A stretch of DNA of 8,531 nt from Nitrososphaerales archaeon (GTDB lineage: Archaea; Thermoproteota; Nitrososphaeria; Nitrososphaerales; UBA183): positions 1 through 8,531 of the forward strand of contig JASHZW010000089.1 of the NCBI GenBank assembly GCA_030042335.1. The letters run 5' to 3'. Positions within the stretch are counted from its first letter, which is position 1. Each line of letters starts with the position of its first letter. Positions 1-6,494 of this stretch are shown one piece after another. Position numbers and translations under genes: made by a program. The notes beneath the pieces are model-generated. The model was given only the letters and a program-made list of their open reading frames with translations. It was not told where the DNA came from and did not search any database.

Positions 1-2
1 AG

Positions 3-467
3 CGCGGGGAGATAGTCTCCCCGGAGAGGCTGCGGGCGATCATAAGACAGTCTAGCGAAGCGAGAATCATGGACAGCTTCCTGGTCGCATGTTGTACGGC
101 CTGCTGGGACTACATCGAACTGAAGAAGGTCGGGAACATCCAGCCAGCCGTCTGCCCACGCTGTGGCAAGGACGCTGTCGGTTACTCGACCGAGTCCTAC
201 GAGACGATATTCGGCCTTGCCCTCAAGGCGAGGAGCCGCTCCGAGCTGCAGGGCAAATACATGAAGCTCATAGACACCCTCCGCAGATCGTCACAGCTCG
301 TTAAGGAGTACGGTACGGAGGCGCTCTATCTCATGGCTGGGAGAGGAATCAGACTTGGCGAGGTGGGCAACCTCCTGGCGAGGAAGACGGAGGAAGGGAG
401 GGATATCATCGACCTGGTCATCGAGGGTGAGAGGGAAGCCCTGAAGCGGCGCTACTTCGCACCCTGA
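3..467 (+). CDS. Lhr-type ATP-dependent helicase, C-terminal fragment (5' end outside window)
   Basis: This is the last 154 residues of a larger protein. The frame is open to the left edge, so the ATG at 69 is probably internal and the true start lies outside the window. A zinc-ribbon-like set of cysteines is visible: C-T-A-C (codons 93-104) and C-P-R-C (codons 153-164). A helical tail follows, with the patterns LVKEYGTEALYLMAGRGI and EGEREALKRRYF. Archaeal Lhr/Lhr2 superfamily-2 helicases end in the same order: a Cys4 ribbon, then 'YGkkAliALaGrGvg', then an acidic helix 'AEreyartrrF'. The helicase core, which would hold the ATPase motifs, is not in the window, so the catalytic assignment rests on the C-terminal domain alone. 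Family members are linked to nucleic-acid unwinding or repair. The gene converges on the CBS-domain gene, with 4 bases between the two stops. Confidence 0.72.
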   Translation, partial: RGEIVSPERLRAIIRQSSEARIMDSFLVACCTACWDYIELKKVGNIQPAVCPRCGKDAVGYSTESYETIFGLALKARSRSELQGKYMKLIDTLRRSSQLVKEYGTEALYLMAGRGIRLGEVGNLLARKTEEGRDIIDLVIEGEREALKRRYFAP

Positions 468-471
468 AGGC
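468..471. other. 4-base convergent junction between helicase and CBS-protein genes
   Basis: The TGA of the + strand helicase gene (465-467) and the TGA of the - strand CBS gene (472-474) are separated by four bases. There is no room for a separate terminator on either strand, so the transcripts probably run into each other's 3' ends. I saw no hairpin or T-rich run here. Confidence 0.85.
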
Positions 472-1389
472 TCAGCGCGAGGTATGCGTCCGGATTCTGG
501 ACATCGCGTCCTCCGCCTCGAGCTCGTACTGCATCGAGCCGACCAGGAAATCCACCCCTCTCTTCGAGGAGAGCGATCGTATCAGGTCCCTCTCGGTGAC
601 AAGAGCTATCCTGTTCTGGGGCAAGCCACTGACAACCAAGCCGCCGACGCCGAAGGTGGTCATCAGGTTCGCCGCTGACCGGACGTCGTCTTCGCCGTCG
701 ATGGCGACCACGTCAGCGGTCATCATCTCAGCAACCTTGCGTTCGAACGCTGAGGGGTTCGTCCCCGCGCCGACTATCCTGACGGTGTGCCTGAGCACGT
801 CCTTGTTCGTCAGCACACCCTGAAGTGAGTTCCCGCCAGAGACGACGGGGAGCCTCCTGACCCTTCGTTCGGACATGAGTTGCACCGCTTCTGCTAGGTA
901 CGAGCTCGGGTCTATCGTAGCGACGTTCGTGCTCATTATCTCCGAAACGGGCACGTTGAGTGGGGACGAGCTCGTACCCATCAGGCTAACGAGGTCGCGG
1001 AGCGTGATTATTCCCTCGACGACTCCCGTCAGGTTGACGACCGGGAGCGCGCCCACGTTATAGACGGAGAACTTGTTGATGACTTCCTTCAGCCCGTCCC
1101 AGGGTTCGACGGCTACCGGCTGGCCCGTCATTATCCTCTCTACAGGAATCTCGAGGGAGCGCCTCACGTCGTCTGCGGATGTCGACGCCTGGAGCGTGAG
1201 GTTCAGCGAGTCGACGATGTCCTGGACTGAGATGATGCCCAGGAGCTTTCCAGACTCTGCCAGTATAGGCAGATGCCTGAAGTTCCTGTTCTTCATCAGG
1301 ACAGCCGCCTTCAGAACGCTCTCTTTGATGGTGACGCTAACGGTCTGTCTGGAGAAAAGCCACCAGATATCCGAGGCCTTTTCCGGCAT
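472..1389 (-). CDS. Protein with four CBS domains (putative adenine-nucleotide sensor)
   Basis: The 305-residue protein has four successive CBS units at about residues 15-62, 82-137, 146-203 and 218-275. Each shows the typical pattern: an 'iM..... ..i.p...l..A...M' helix, a 'r.lPVv' strand and a 'G.it..D.v' end. Examples are RHLPIL with GIISVQDIV, GALPVV with GIITLRDLV, and RRLPVV with GVLTNKDVL. The fourth unit is the most divergent (GGLVVSG, ALVTERDLI). A short helical tail follows and no catalytic domain is attached. Paired CBS units usually bind AMP, ATP, ADP or SAM-type ligands and regulate a partner. The gene lies 11 bases after the amidotransferase gene, with the AG-rich run GAGGAG overlapping the upstream stop. 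It is probably co-transcribed with the glutamate synthase genes, so energy-state sensing for them is a reasonable inference but is not shown by the sequence. The ATG start at 1389 fits the gene spacing. Confidence 0.9.
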   Translation of the reverse strand: MPEKASDIWWLFSRQTVSVTIKESVLKAAVLMKNRNFRHLPILAESGKLLGIISVQDIVDSLNLTLQASTSADDVRRSLEIPVERIMTGQPVAVEPWDGLKEVINKFSVYNVGALPVVNLTGVVEGIITLRDLVSLMGTSSSPLNVPVSEIMSTNVATIDPSSYLAEAVQLMSERRVRRLPVVSGGNSLQGVLTNKDVLRHTVRIVGAGTNPSAFERKVAEMMTADVVAIDGEDDVRSAANLMTTFGVGGLVVSGLPQNRIALVTERDLIRSLSSKRGVDFLVGSMQYELEAEDAMSRIRTHTSR

Positions 1390-1400
1390 CGCGCTATCGG

Positions 1401-3548
1401 CTACTCCTCTACAGTGGCCTCTTGGGGCGGCACATGGAGTTCCATTTTGTCCTCCTTGGTCTTGATTATCGTGAACTCGGAGGAAAGGACGTCTGCCACG
1501 GTATCATCGGACAGGGAGAAGGCCCTGAAGAACTGGTCGAGTCTTTCGCCGATGACCGCGAGGTCGTCCCGGTTCAGGCGCCTCGACTCCACGACCAGTG
1601 GCTTGGTGTACTTCGTGGTGAAGAAGACCGTAAGGACCCTGATCAGGAGCGGCTCCGGAAGTGACTCCGAGAGAAGCCTGGTGCTGGGATACTCTGCGCT
1701 GGCTATGGTGTCGTAGGCTTCTTGTGAGAGGGTACCTTCCTGCGTCTGCGCCTTGAGGTACCTCAGAATGTCCTCTCGCTGCGGTATCAGGCCGAGCTGG
1801 TGCTCTTCTACCTTCCCCCGGATGTATATCCTTCCTCCGACCATTCCTGTGCCTATGTAGTTCCTCGCGGCCTTCGAGGAGTTTGATAGGTTCAGGACTA
1901 TCACTACGCCCCCGGCCATGTACTCCCCGAGGTAGTCGTCCGCTGTCTCGCCGACTATAAGGAAGGGGCGCTCCTTCGTGTACTCCCTCATCTGGATGGC
2001 GGCTCTGTTCCCCACGGTCCCGCGGACGAAGATCCTGCCTCCTTGGAGCGCCTGCGCGACGACGTCCCTGCAGTTGCCGTGGACCACTATGGAGCCCGCG
2101 TGCATCGCGTCGGCCATGTCATCGGCGACGTTCCCGAAGACCTCGAACGACGCGCCGTCGTTCAGGTTGGCTAGGCAGTTACCCGGGAAGCCTGTCACCA
2201 CTACCTTGAACGATGTGGCGCGGCCGTCCGATCGTGTCGAGATGCCTATCCCGAGGTATCGCTGCCCCGTGCAGTTCTCGATGACTATCCCGGGCTCGCC
2301 GCGCGAATAGGAGCTCGCTATCACTTCGTTGAGCTCCTTGAACCCCCTGCCGGTCGCATCGACCTTGGTGAATCCGGTGAAGCCTGCTGGAGTCAGGTCG
2401 TCGGGCAGCGCCCCGCTCTGGGTGTTGATGCTCCTCTCCGAACCGGTCTCGATGAGACCCTCCCGGAGGGAAGCAATGAAGAAAGCCCCCGGCTCCGGGG
2501 TCCAGACCTTCGCGTGCTTCGACTGGTTCCTTATCTGGTTCTCTTCGCTCGCCACGTAGAAGTAGTTCTCGTCCTCGCCCAACAATAGTGGTCGGAACTT
2601 TGACCTGTCGGTCAGTGCGATGAGATAGGTGTCCTTCCCGTCGGCGTAGCCTGCGACTACGGCGAAGGGCCCATCGAGCCTCGCCCCCCTGTAGCGGTAG
2701 AGGAGGTCTCTCATCTCCTTGGAGATGTTCCTTTCAAAGGGATTCGTGAGGATGGTAGCGGCCTCGGCTATGCTCAGTCCGTCAATCCTGATCAGATGGT
2801 CGAGTAGCCTGGCGATGACCTCACTGTCGGTGCCGACGTGGCTCTTGATACCCCAGGAGTTGAGGAGCTCCATGTTGGAACCATAGGAGCTGATGTCGCC
2901 GTTGTGGACTATCGCCGTGTTCATCGACGCGAAAGGGTGCGACCAGATGGGTAGCGAACCCGGGGAGTTGGTCGGCTGTCTCGTGTGGGCTATCCACATG
3001 TCGGCGCCTCCCTGGTCGCCCTCCAGTCCCCACATCTTGGCGACCTCCGCAGGGTAACCTACCTCCTTGTAGACCGTGAGATATCGACCGTAGGAGAAGA
3101 CCCGACCCTCGAAGGTCTCTTTGAAGAGGGACGCGTTCACCGAATCCACCGCGCTCTCGATGATCGAATCGGAGTTCGCCGAGGACGGGCTTATGGTCGC
3201 CTCCCACACCGAGAGGCCCTTCCTCCTAGGGTCCACGACGCGCAGCGACTGACTTCCGATAGGACCGACGCGCTCCCGGAGAACGGAGCCTATATGCTCC
3301 GCGACCCCGCCATCAGTGACGAAAGCTTGCACCCGATACGGCGCTGGCTGCCCAGCTCGGGTCCTGAAAGCGGCATAACCCGCTCCGAGATCGCTTCCGC
3401 GGTACTTGATGCAGGATATCCCGTTCACGGCCACCTGGTTGGTTATCAGCGGCGCGTCCTGCTTCCGCAGAATCCCGAAGACGCCGCACCCGTCCTTCAT
3501 CAGAGGCTGCCCGAAACGCCTGTCGAACGCGATATCATCGAGGTTCAA
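1401..3548 (-). CDS. Glutamate synthase-type glutamine amidotransferase fused to GXGXG domain
   Basis: A 715-residue fusion. Residues 21-380 are a class II (Ntn) glutamine amidotransferase: nucleophile Cys21 in GCGVFGI, YRGSDLGAG (49-57), HTRQPTNSPG (188-197), HNGD (215-218) and GTDSE (239-243). Residues 1-20 would be a propeptide removed to expose Cys21. Residues 400-590 are the beta-helical GXGXG domain, with repeated turns such as MHAGSIVVHG, LQGGRIFVRG, YMAGGVVIVLN and GTGMVGGRIYIRG. A tail of about 115 residues (600-715) has no domain I recognise. The expected role is to hydrolyse glutamine and pass ammonia to the FMN subunit encoded just upstream. In bacterial GltB the order is amidotransferase, central, FMN, GXGXG; here the FMN domain is a separate protein. 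The TTG start at 3548 lies one base after the upstream stop and has AGGGG nine bases before it. An ATG at codon 17 would leave a 4-residue propeptide. An MgsAB- or GlxBC-type enzyme is the main alternative. Confidence 0.88.
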   Translation of the reverse strand: MNLDDIAFDRRFGQPLMKDGCGVFGILRKQDAPLITNQVAVNGISCIKYRGSDLGAGYAAFRTRAGQPAPYRVQAFVTDGGVAEHIGSVLRERVGPIGSQSLRVVDPRRKGLSVWEATISPSSANSDSIIESAVDSVNASLFKETFEGRVFSYGRYLTVYKEVGYPAEVAKMWGLEGDQGGADMWIAHTRQPTNSPGSLPIWSHPFASMNTAIVHNGDISSYGSNMELLNSWGIKSHVGTDSEVIARLLDHLIRIDGLSIAEAATILTNPFERNISKEMRDLLYRYRGARLDGPFAVVAGYADGKDTYLIALTDRSKFRPLLLGEDENYFYVASEENQIRNQSKHAKVWTPEPGAFFIASLREGLIETGSERSINTQSGALPDDLTPAGFTGFTKVDATGRGFKELNEVIASSYSRGEPGIVIENCTGQRYLGIGISTRSDGRATSFKVVVTGFPGNCLANLNDGASFEVFGNVADDMADAMHAGSIVVHGNCRDVVAQALQGGRIFVRGTVGNRAAIQMREYTKERPFLIVGETADDYLGEYMAGGVVIVLNLSNSSKAARNYIGTGMVGGRIYIRGKVEEHQLGLIPQREDILRYLKAQTQEGTLSQEAYDTIASAEYPSTRLLSESLPEPLLIRVLTVFFTTKYTKPLVVESRRLNRDDLAVIGERLDQFFRAFSLSDDTVADVLSSEFTIIKTKEDKMELHVPPQEATVEE

Positions 3549-3549
3549 T

Positions 3550-5895
3550 TTATGCAGCCCCTGCTGGCTTTACCCCCAGCTCTATCCTCGATGAAGGTTC
3601 GAGGTCGATCGACCGCAACAGCTCCCTGTTTCCGGTCAACGTCGAGTTGATGTTGCTGATGCCCGCAGCGCCCGCAAGGAGTTTGATGTCCTTTTGGGTC
3701 GCCGCTATGAAGTTCTCGAGCCTTTGGGAAGCCTTGGAGTCGAGAATCATTTCGCTGTCATCCTCCTCCACACCAATCGCTAATAACGCGGCCTTACCGA
3801 AACCGACGCAGTCGGCTCCGAGCGCGATGGTCTTGAAGACGTCGTCAGAGCCCCTCAGGCCGTTCCCTTCCGCGATGACGTTCAGCCTCCCCCGCGCGCC
3901 GTGTTGCTTCAGTTCGCGGTCGAGCAGCGAGACGGCAGTCTCGACCTGTGTGTCGGAGCCGGGCTCATCCTCATCGATGATTATGCCGGAAAACCCGTCC
4001 AAGCTTGCGAGGTTCCTGATTATGAGCCCGATCGCATCCCGCGAGCTGGGCGCCCTGAGCACGAGCTTGGCTTCCTGCGCCGCGGCTTGCATCCTGCCAT
4101 GGTCGCCCTGGGAGAGGTACCAGCCGAGTCTGACAGACCGCACGCCAGAGCTCAGGCCGCTCCGGATGTCGGAGATCACCCTGTCCTTGTAGGGCTCGAG
4201 AACCGCGGGCGTGGTCTCGTCGACGTCGAGCAGCAGCCCCATGGCGTTGCTCGCCTTGGCGAACATCAGGACGATGCCCTCGGGAGCGTTTGGGGGGAGG
4301 TGCGTGAAGAAGAATGGGGAAGAGATCCTCAGGTCGGTGCCTCCGATGTAGCTCGATATCTCAATCTCCTCCCTGTAGGGGTCTATACTAGGCCGCGTGA
4401 CCTGTGCGCCGTCGGTCACCAGCCAGTCGGCCAGACGGACGGGCTCCTCTATGAAGGGCGGACTGTTGGTCCCCATGCTTGAGATCTCCGACTCAGCGGG
4501 ATACTTTCCCGTTGTCCCGGCCATGTCCCTAAGGATACCCACCCTGTGGGGTGGCCAGAGGTTCTGGCGTGCGATGGGAAGGACACATCTATGGCCGTCT
4601 GTTCTCCCGTCTGGTGAGGGCGCATCAAAGCCGAGAATCGAGGCAGTCTCCGCGTTCAGCGAGCGGTGATAGAGCAGGTCTCTCCGCCCTCTTATCTCCG
4701 CGACATCGCTAACTCCGATCCTCTCCATCAGCAGCCTCATCTCCTCCGTCCATCCGTTGATCAGGTTAACCAGCCATCTGATAGACTGCTGCAGCGAGAG
4801 CGACCTCACCTGGTTGGGTGCTATCTTGTTCGTGAGGACGGCCGGGCAGTAGCCGATGTGGCACTTGTGGACCATGAGGCAGCCTAGTGCCATCAGCGTG
4901 GCGGTCCCCAGACTCGTGATGTCAGCCCCGAGCGCCATCAGCTTGAGCGAATCTTCGGGAGTGCTCACGCGGCCAGCGGCGATTACAGTGAAACGGTCTC
5001 TGAAACCCTCCTTCTTCAGTATGGCATCGACCGAGGCCGTAGCCAGCTCGATGGGTATCCCCACGTTGTCCTTGACTATCGAGGGGGCTGCACCCGTCCC
5101 GGCGCCGGCACCGTCAATGATTATCCCTGCGGCACCCATCCGCGCAATCCCTGAGGCTATGTAGGGAATGTAGTTCGTCGCGCCGACCTTCACGAAGACC
5201 GGCTTCCCGGTCGCCTCCTTCAGGCCGAGTATCCTCTGGCCGAGATCTTCTATCGAGTATATGTCGTGGTGGGGCGCCGGAGAAATGGCATCCTTTCCAA
5301 CCGGAATTCTCCTGGTCTCCGATATCGGTTCGGTGACCTTCACCCCAGGAAGATGACCGCCTATCCCGGGCTTTGCCCCCTGCCCGATCTTGATGACGAC
5401 AGCTTTTCCCTTGAGCAGCGATGATATCGTGACCCCGAATCGCGCCGAGGCCCACTGCACCGTTATGCGGTCGCAGTCCGCGACCTCCTTGAGCAATCCG
5501 CCTTCGCCGGTTCCCGCCAGGACCTTCGTCTCGTCAGCAGCCCTAGCTATGGCGATGTTGGGTATGCCGGAGAGGGCACCGAACGACATGTCCCCTAGGT
5601 AGAGCGGTGATGAGAGCTCCATCTCTGAGCCCGGGAACAGTGGGACGTTCGTGGCACCGGCGGATTCCGCGTGGGACGAGTGCTCCTCCCTGAGATACAG
5701 CTTGTCGAGGACCCGGTTACCACGCTCTGCGTCCGGGATGAAGGGTTCGCTGGCGGCTCGACCGGTCGTTGCCATCTGCCTGATATGCTGGATTTTCCAC
5801 TTCGTCCAGAACTCCTTCGACCTGGCAGGAGGAATAGGGAGGTAAGTGGTGACCTCGATAGTGCGGCCCCTGCTCACGTTGTCGACCCGGGACAC
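3550..5895 (-). CDS. Glutamate synthase FMN/3Fe-4S subunit with a degenerate second barrel
   Basis: The 781-residue protein has an N-terminal half (about 25-420) that is a GltB2-type FMN-binding barrel. It keeps GTGEGG (128-133), GQGAKPGIGGHLPG (171-184), SPAPHHDIYSIEDL (205-218), FVKVGA (234-239) and the phosphate-binding stretch ending ALGC. The cysteines C339-x5-C345-x4-C350 match the 3Fe-4S ligands of glutamate synthase. This half should reduce the 2-oxoglutarate/ammonia adduct to glutamate using electrons passed through the cluster to FMN. The C-terminal half (about 465-775) repeats the fold but has lost the cysteines, the PHHD motif and the glycine-rich FMN loops. Single-copy family members are usually about 450-550 residues. 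The GTG start at 5895 leaves 44 bases after the preceding gene; AAGGGA lies nine bases upstream and a TATA-like box about 26 bases upstream. The next gene starts one base after this stop. No GltD-type reductase is seen, so the electron donor is unknown. Confidence 0.88.
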   Translation of the reverse strand: MSRVDNVSRGRTIEVTTYLPIPPARSKEFWTKWKIQHIRQMATTGRAASEPFIPDAERGNRVLDKLYLREEHSSHAESAGATNVPLFPGSEMELSSPLYLGDMSFGALSGIPNIAIARAADETKVLAGTGEGGLLKEVADCDRITVQWASARFGVTISSLLKGKAVVIKIGQGAKPGIGGHLPGVKVTEPISETRRIPVGKDAISPAPHHDIYSIEDLGQRILGLKEATGKPVFVKVGATNYIPYIASGIARMGAAGIIIDGAGAGTGAAPSIVKDNVGIPIELATASVDAILKKEGFRDRFTVIAAGRVSTPEDSLKLMALGADITSLGTATLMALGCLMVHKCHIGYCPAVLTNKIAPNQVRSLSLQQSIRWLVNLINGWTEEMRLLMERIGVSDVAEIRGRRDLLYHRSLNAETASILGFDAPSPDGRTDGHRCVLPIARQNLWPPHRVGILRDMAGTTGKYPAESEISSMGTNSPPFIEEPVRLADWLVTDGAQVTRPSIDPYREEIEISSYIGGTDLRISSPFFFTHLPPNAPEGIVLMFAKASNAMGLLLDVDETTPAVLEPYKDRVISDIRSGLSSGVRSVRLGWYLSQGDHGRMQAAAQEAKLVLRAPSSRDAIGLIIRNLASLDGFSGIIIDEDEPGSDTQVETAVSLLDRELKQHGARGRLNVIAEGNGLRGSDDVFKTIALGADCVGFGKAALLAIGVEEDDSEMILDSKASQRLENFIAATQKDIKLLAGAAGISNINSTLTGNRELLRSIDLEPSSRIELGVKPAGAA
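3558..3562 (-). promoter_or_regulatory. Shine-Dalgarno-like AGGGG supporting the TTG start at 3548
   Basis: Read on the - strand, AGGGG ends nine bases before the TTG at 3548. It lies inside the last codons of the FMN-subunit gene, consistent with tight translational coupling of the two glutamate synthase proteins. It favours the TTG over the ATG sixteen codons further in. Confidence 0.5.
3571..4503 (-). repeat. Degenerate second copy of the glutamate synthase FMN barrel (intragenic duplication)
   Basis: Residues 465-775 align by eye with residues 90-420 of the same protein. LRISSPFFF matches ELSSPLYLG, and VRLGWYLSQGDHGRMQ matches KIGQGAKPGIGGHLPG. GFSGIIIDEDEPGSD matches GAAGIIIDGAGAGTG, and LNVIAEGNGLRGSDDVF matches FTVIAAGRVSTPEDSL. 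ALGADCVGFGKAALLAIG matches ALGADITSLGTATLMALG, and STLTGNRELLRSIDLE matches AEIRGRRDLLYHRSLN. All recognisable catalytic and cluster-binding residues are replaced in the second copy, so it is probably structural or regulatory, for example mediating dimer-like packing against the active half. Confidence 0.75.
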
Positions 5896-5917
5896 TGTTC
5901 CAGGTCCCTTGTGGTCG

Positions 5918-5925
5918 GATTTAAG
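5918..5925 (-). promoter_or_regulatory. Possible archaeal TATA-like box for the glutamate synthase genes
   Basis: In the 44-base gap between the KITE-like gene and the FMN-subunit gene, the - strand reads CTTAAATC, the only AT-rich run nearby. Its centre is about 26 bases before the GTG start at 5895, the spacing expected for a leaderless or near-leaderless archaeal transcript. The bases before it are not a clear BRE. A single weak box can be chance, so an internal promoter separating the two gene groups is only a suggestion. Confidence 0.3.
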
Positions 5926-5939
5926 ATGCTAGGGGAGAG

Positions 5940-6494
5940 TCATCTCTGTGCGGTGTCGCGGGCGAGGATTATCGTCATCAACGACTTCTCGTCTACCTCT
6001 GCTCTCGTCCTCCAGCCTATCCTCAGGAGGCCTTTGTCGTCCTGGTCCAGGTATCCCCGCTTGATGAACCTGTCCAGAGAGTAGTCAATCCTCCAGCGGG
6101 GGAACTTTTCCCTGAGGAAGTTCTCGAGTTCTTTCCGGCCAACCCTCCCCTGCTTGGAGTTGACCATCGCAATCGAGGCGGCGAGAACGGCAAGGTCGTC
6201 AATCCTGAAACCTGCTCCTTCGGCCTCGCTCAGCGTTGGCGAGTCCCTGAAACGAAGCAGGAACCTGGTCGAGTCGTCCGTGCCCTCTATACCCGGGACG
6301 TCGTGGACCTCGAGGCCGAGGGACTTGAGGTCGGTCGAGAGGACCTGGAGAATCGTCTTGTAGTCCTTGCCGAGGTGCCTCTTCATCTCCCATCCCTTTA
6401 CTCCCGGGTTCCTACCCCTCTGGAGTATCAAGATCTGCAGGGCCTTCCTCATCTTCTTCTCGAGGATGGCTCTCTCCGCGTCGCTGTCGCTCAT
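5940..6494 (-). CDS. Tandem winged-helix (KITE) protein resembling MAGE/Nse3
   Basis: The 184-residue protein has two predicted winged helices. The first (about 15-77) runs KKMRKALQILILQ, GVKGWEMKRHL, ILQVLSTDLKSLGLEVHDV and FLLRFRD. This follows the MAGE/Nse3 plan of an 'I...dI' helix, a 'L...fGlel.ev' helix-strand and a 'y.l' strand. The second (about 98-182) runs LAVLAASIAMVNS, RVGRKELENFLRE, LDRFIKRGYLD and GWRTRAEVDEKSLMTII. In MAGE proteins the equivalent stretch is a 'vLs.If..gn...e..lw..L' region, then 'lv...YLey' and 'WGpRA..E.s....l.fl'. Nse1 and Nse3 are KITE proteins that bind the kleisin Nse4 and DNA in Smc5/6. The gene follows the kleisin-like gene with a 4-base ATGA overlap, which is what a KITE subunit would be expected to do. 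A divergent ScpB is the main alternative. I recognise no enzyme motif and no RING cysteines. Confidence 0.68.
   Translation of the reverse strand: MSDSDAERAILEKKMRKALQILILQRGRNPGVKGWEMKRHLGKDYKTILQVLSTDLKSLGLEVHDVPGIEGTDDSTRFLLRFRDSPTLSEAEGAGFRIDDLAVLAASIAMVNSKQGRVGRKELENFLREKFPRWRIDYSLDRFIKRGYLDQDDKGLLRIGWRTRAEVDEKSLMTIILARDTAQR
6491..6494 (-). promoter_or_regulatory. ATGA stop/start overlap coupling the kleisin and KITE genes
   Basis: The TGA of the kleisin-like gene and the ATG of the KITE-like gene share four bases. Such overlaps usually give coupled translation and matched amounts of two subunits of one complex. The ribosome-binding sequence before this ATG is weak, which fits re-initiation. 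Confidence 0.8.

Noticed and set aside
69..467. A small stand-alone zinc-ribbon protein starting at the ATG at 69
   Set aside because: The same frame is open to the left edge with protein-like sequence, and the content matches the end of an Lhr-type helicase, so this ATG is most likely internal.
3563..3580. Small inverted repeat GCTGG/CCAGC near the end of the FMN-subunit gene
   Set aside because: A 5-base stem with an 8-base loop inside coding sequence, with no T-run after it; probably chance in GC-rich DNA.
2985..3650. Open frame of 221 codons on the + strand, and another of 193 codons at 3901-4482
   Set aside because: Both lie antisense to clear glutamate synthase genes. Their translations are rich in Arg, Pro and Gly with no recognisable motif, as expected for shadows of GC-rich coding sequence.
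3550..5895. N-methylglutamate synthase FMN subunit (MgsC) or GlxD
   Set aside because: The C-x5-C-x4-C cluster motif and the PHHDIYSIEDL segment are those of glutamate synthase. The substrate is still not proven.
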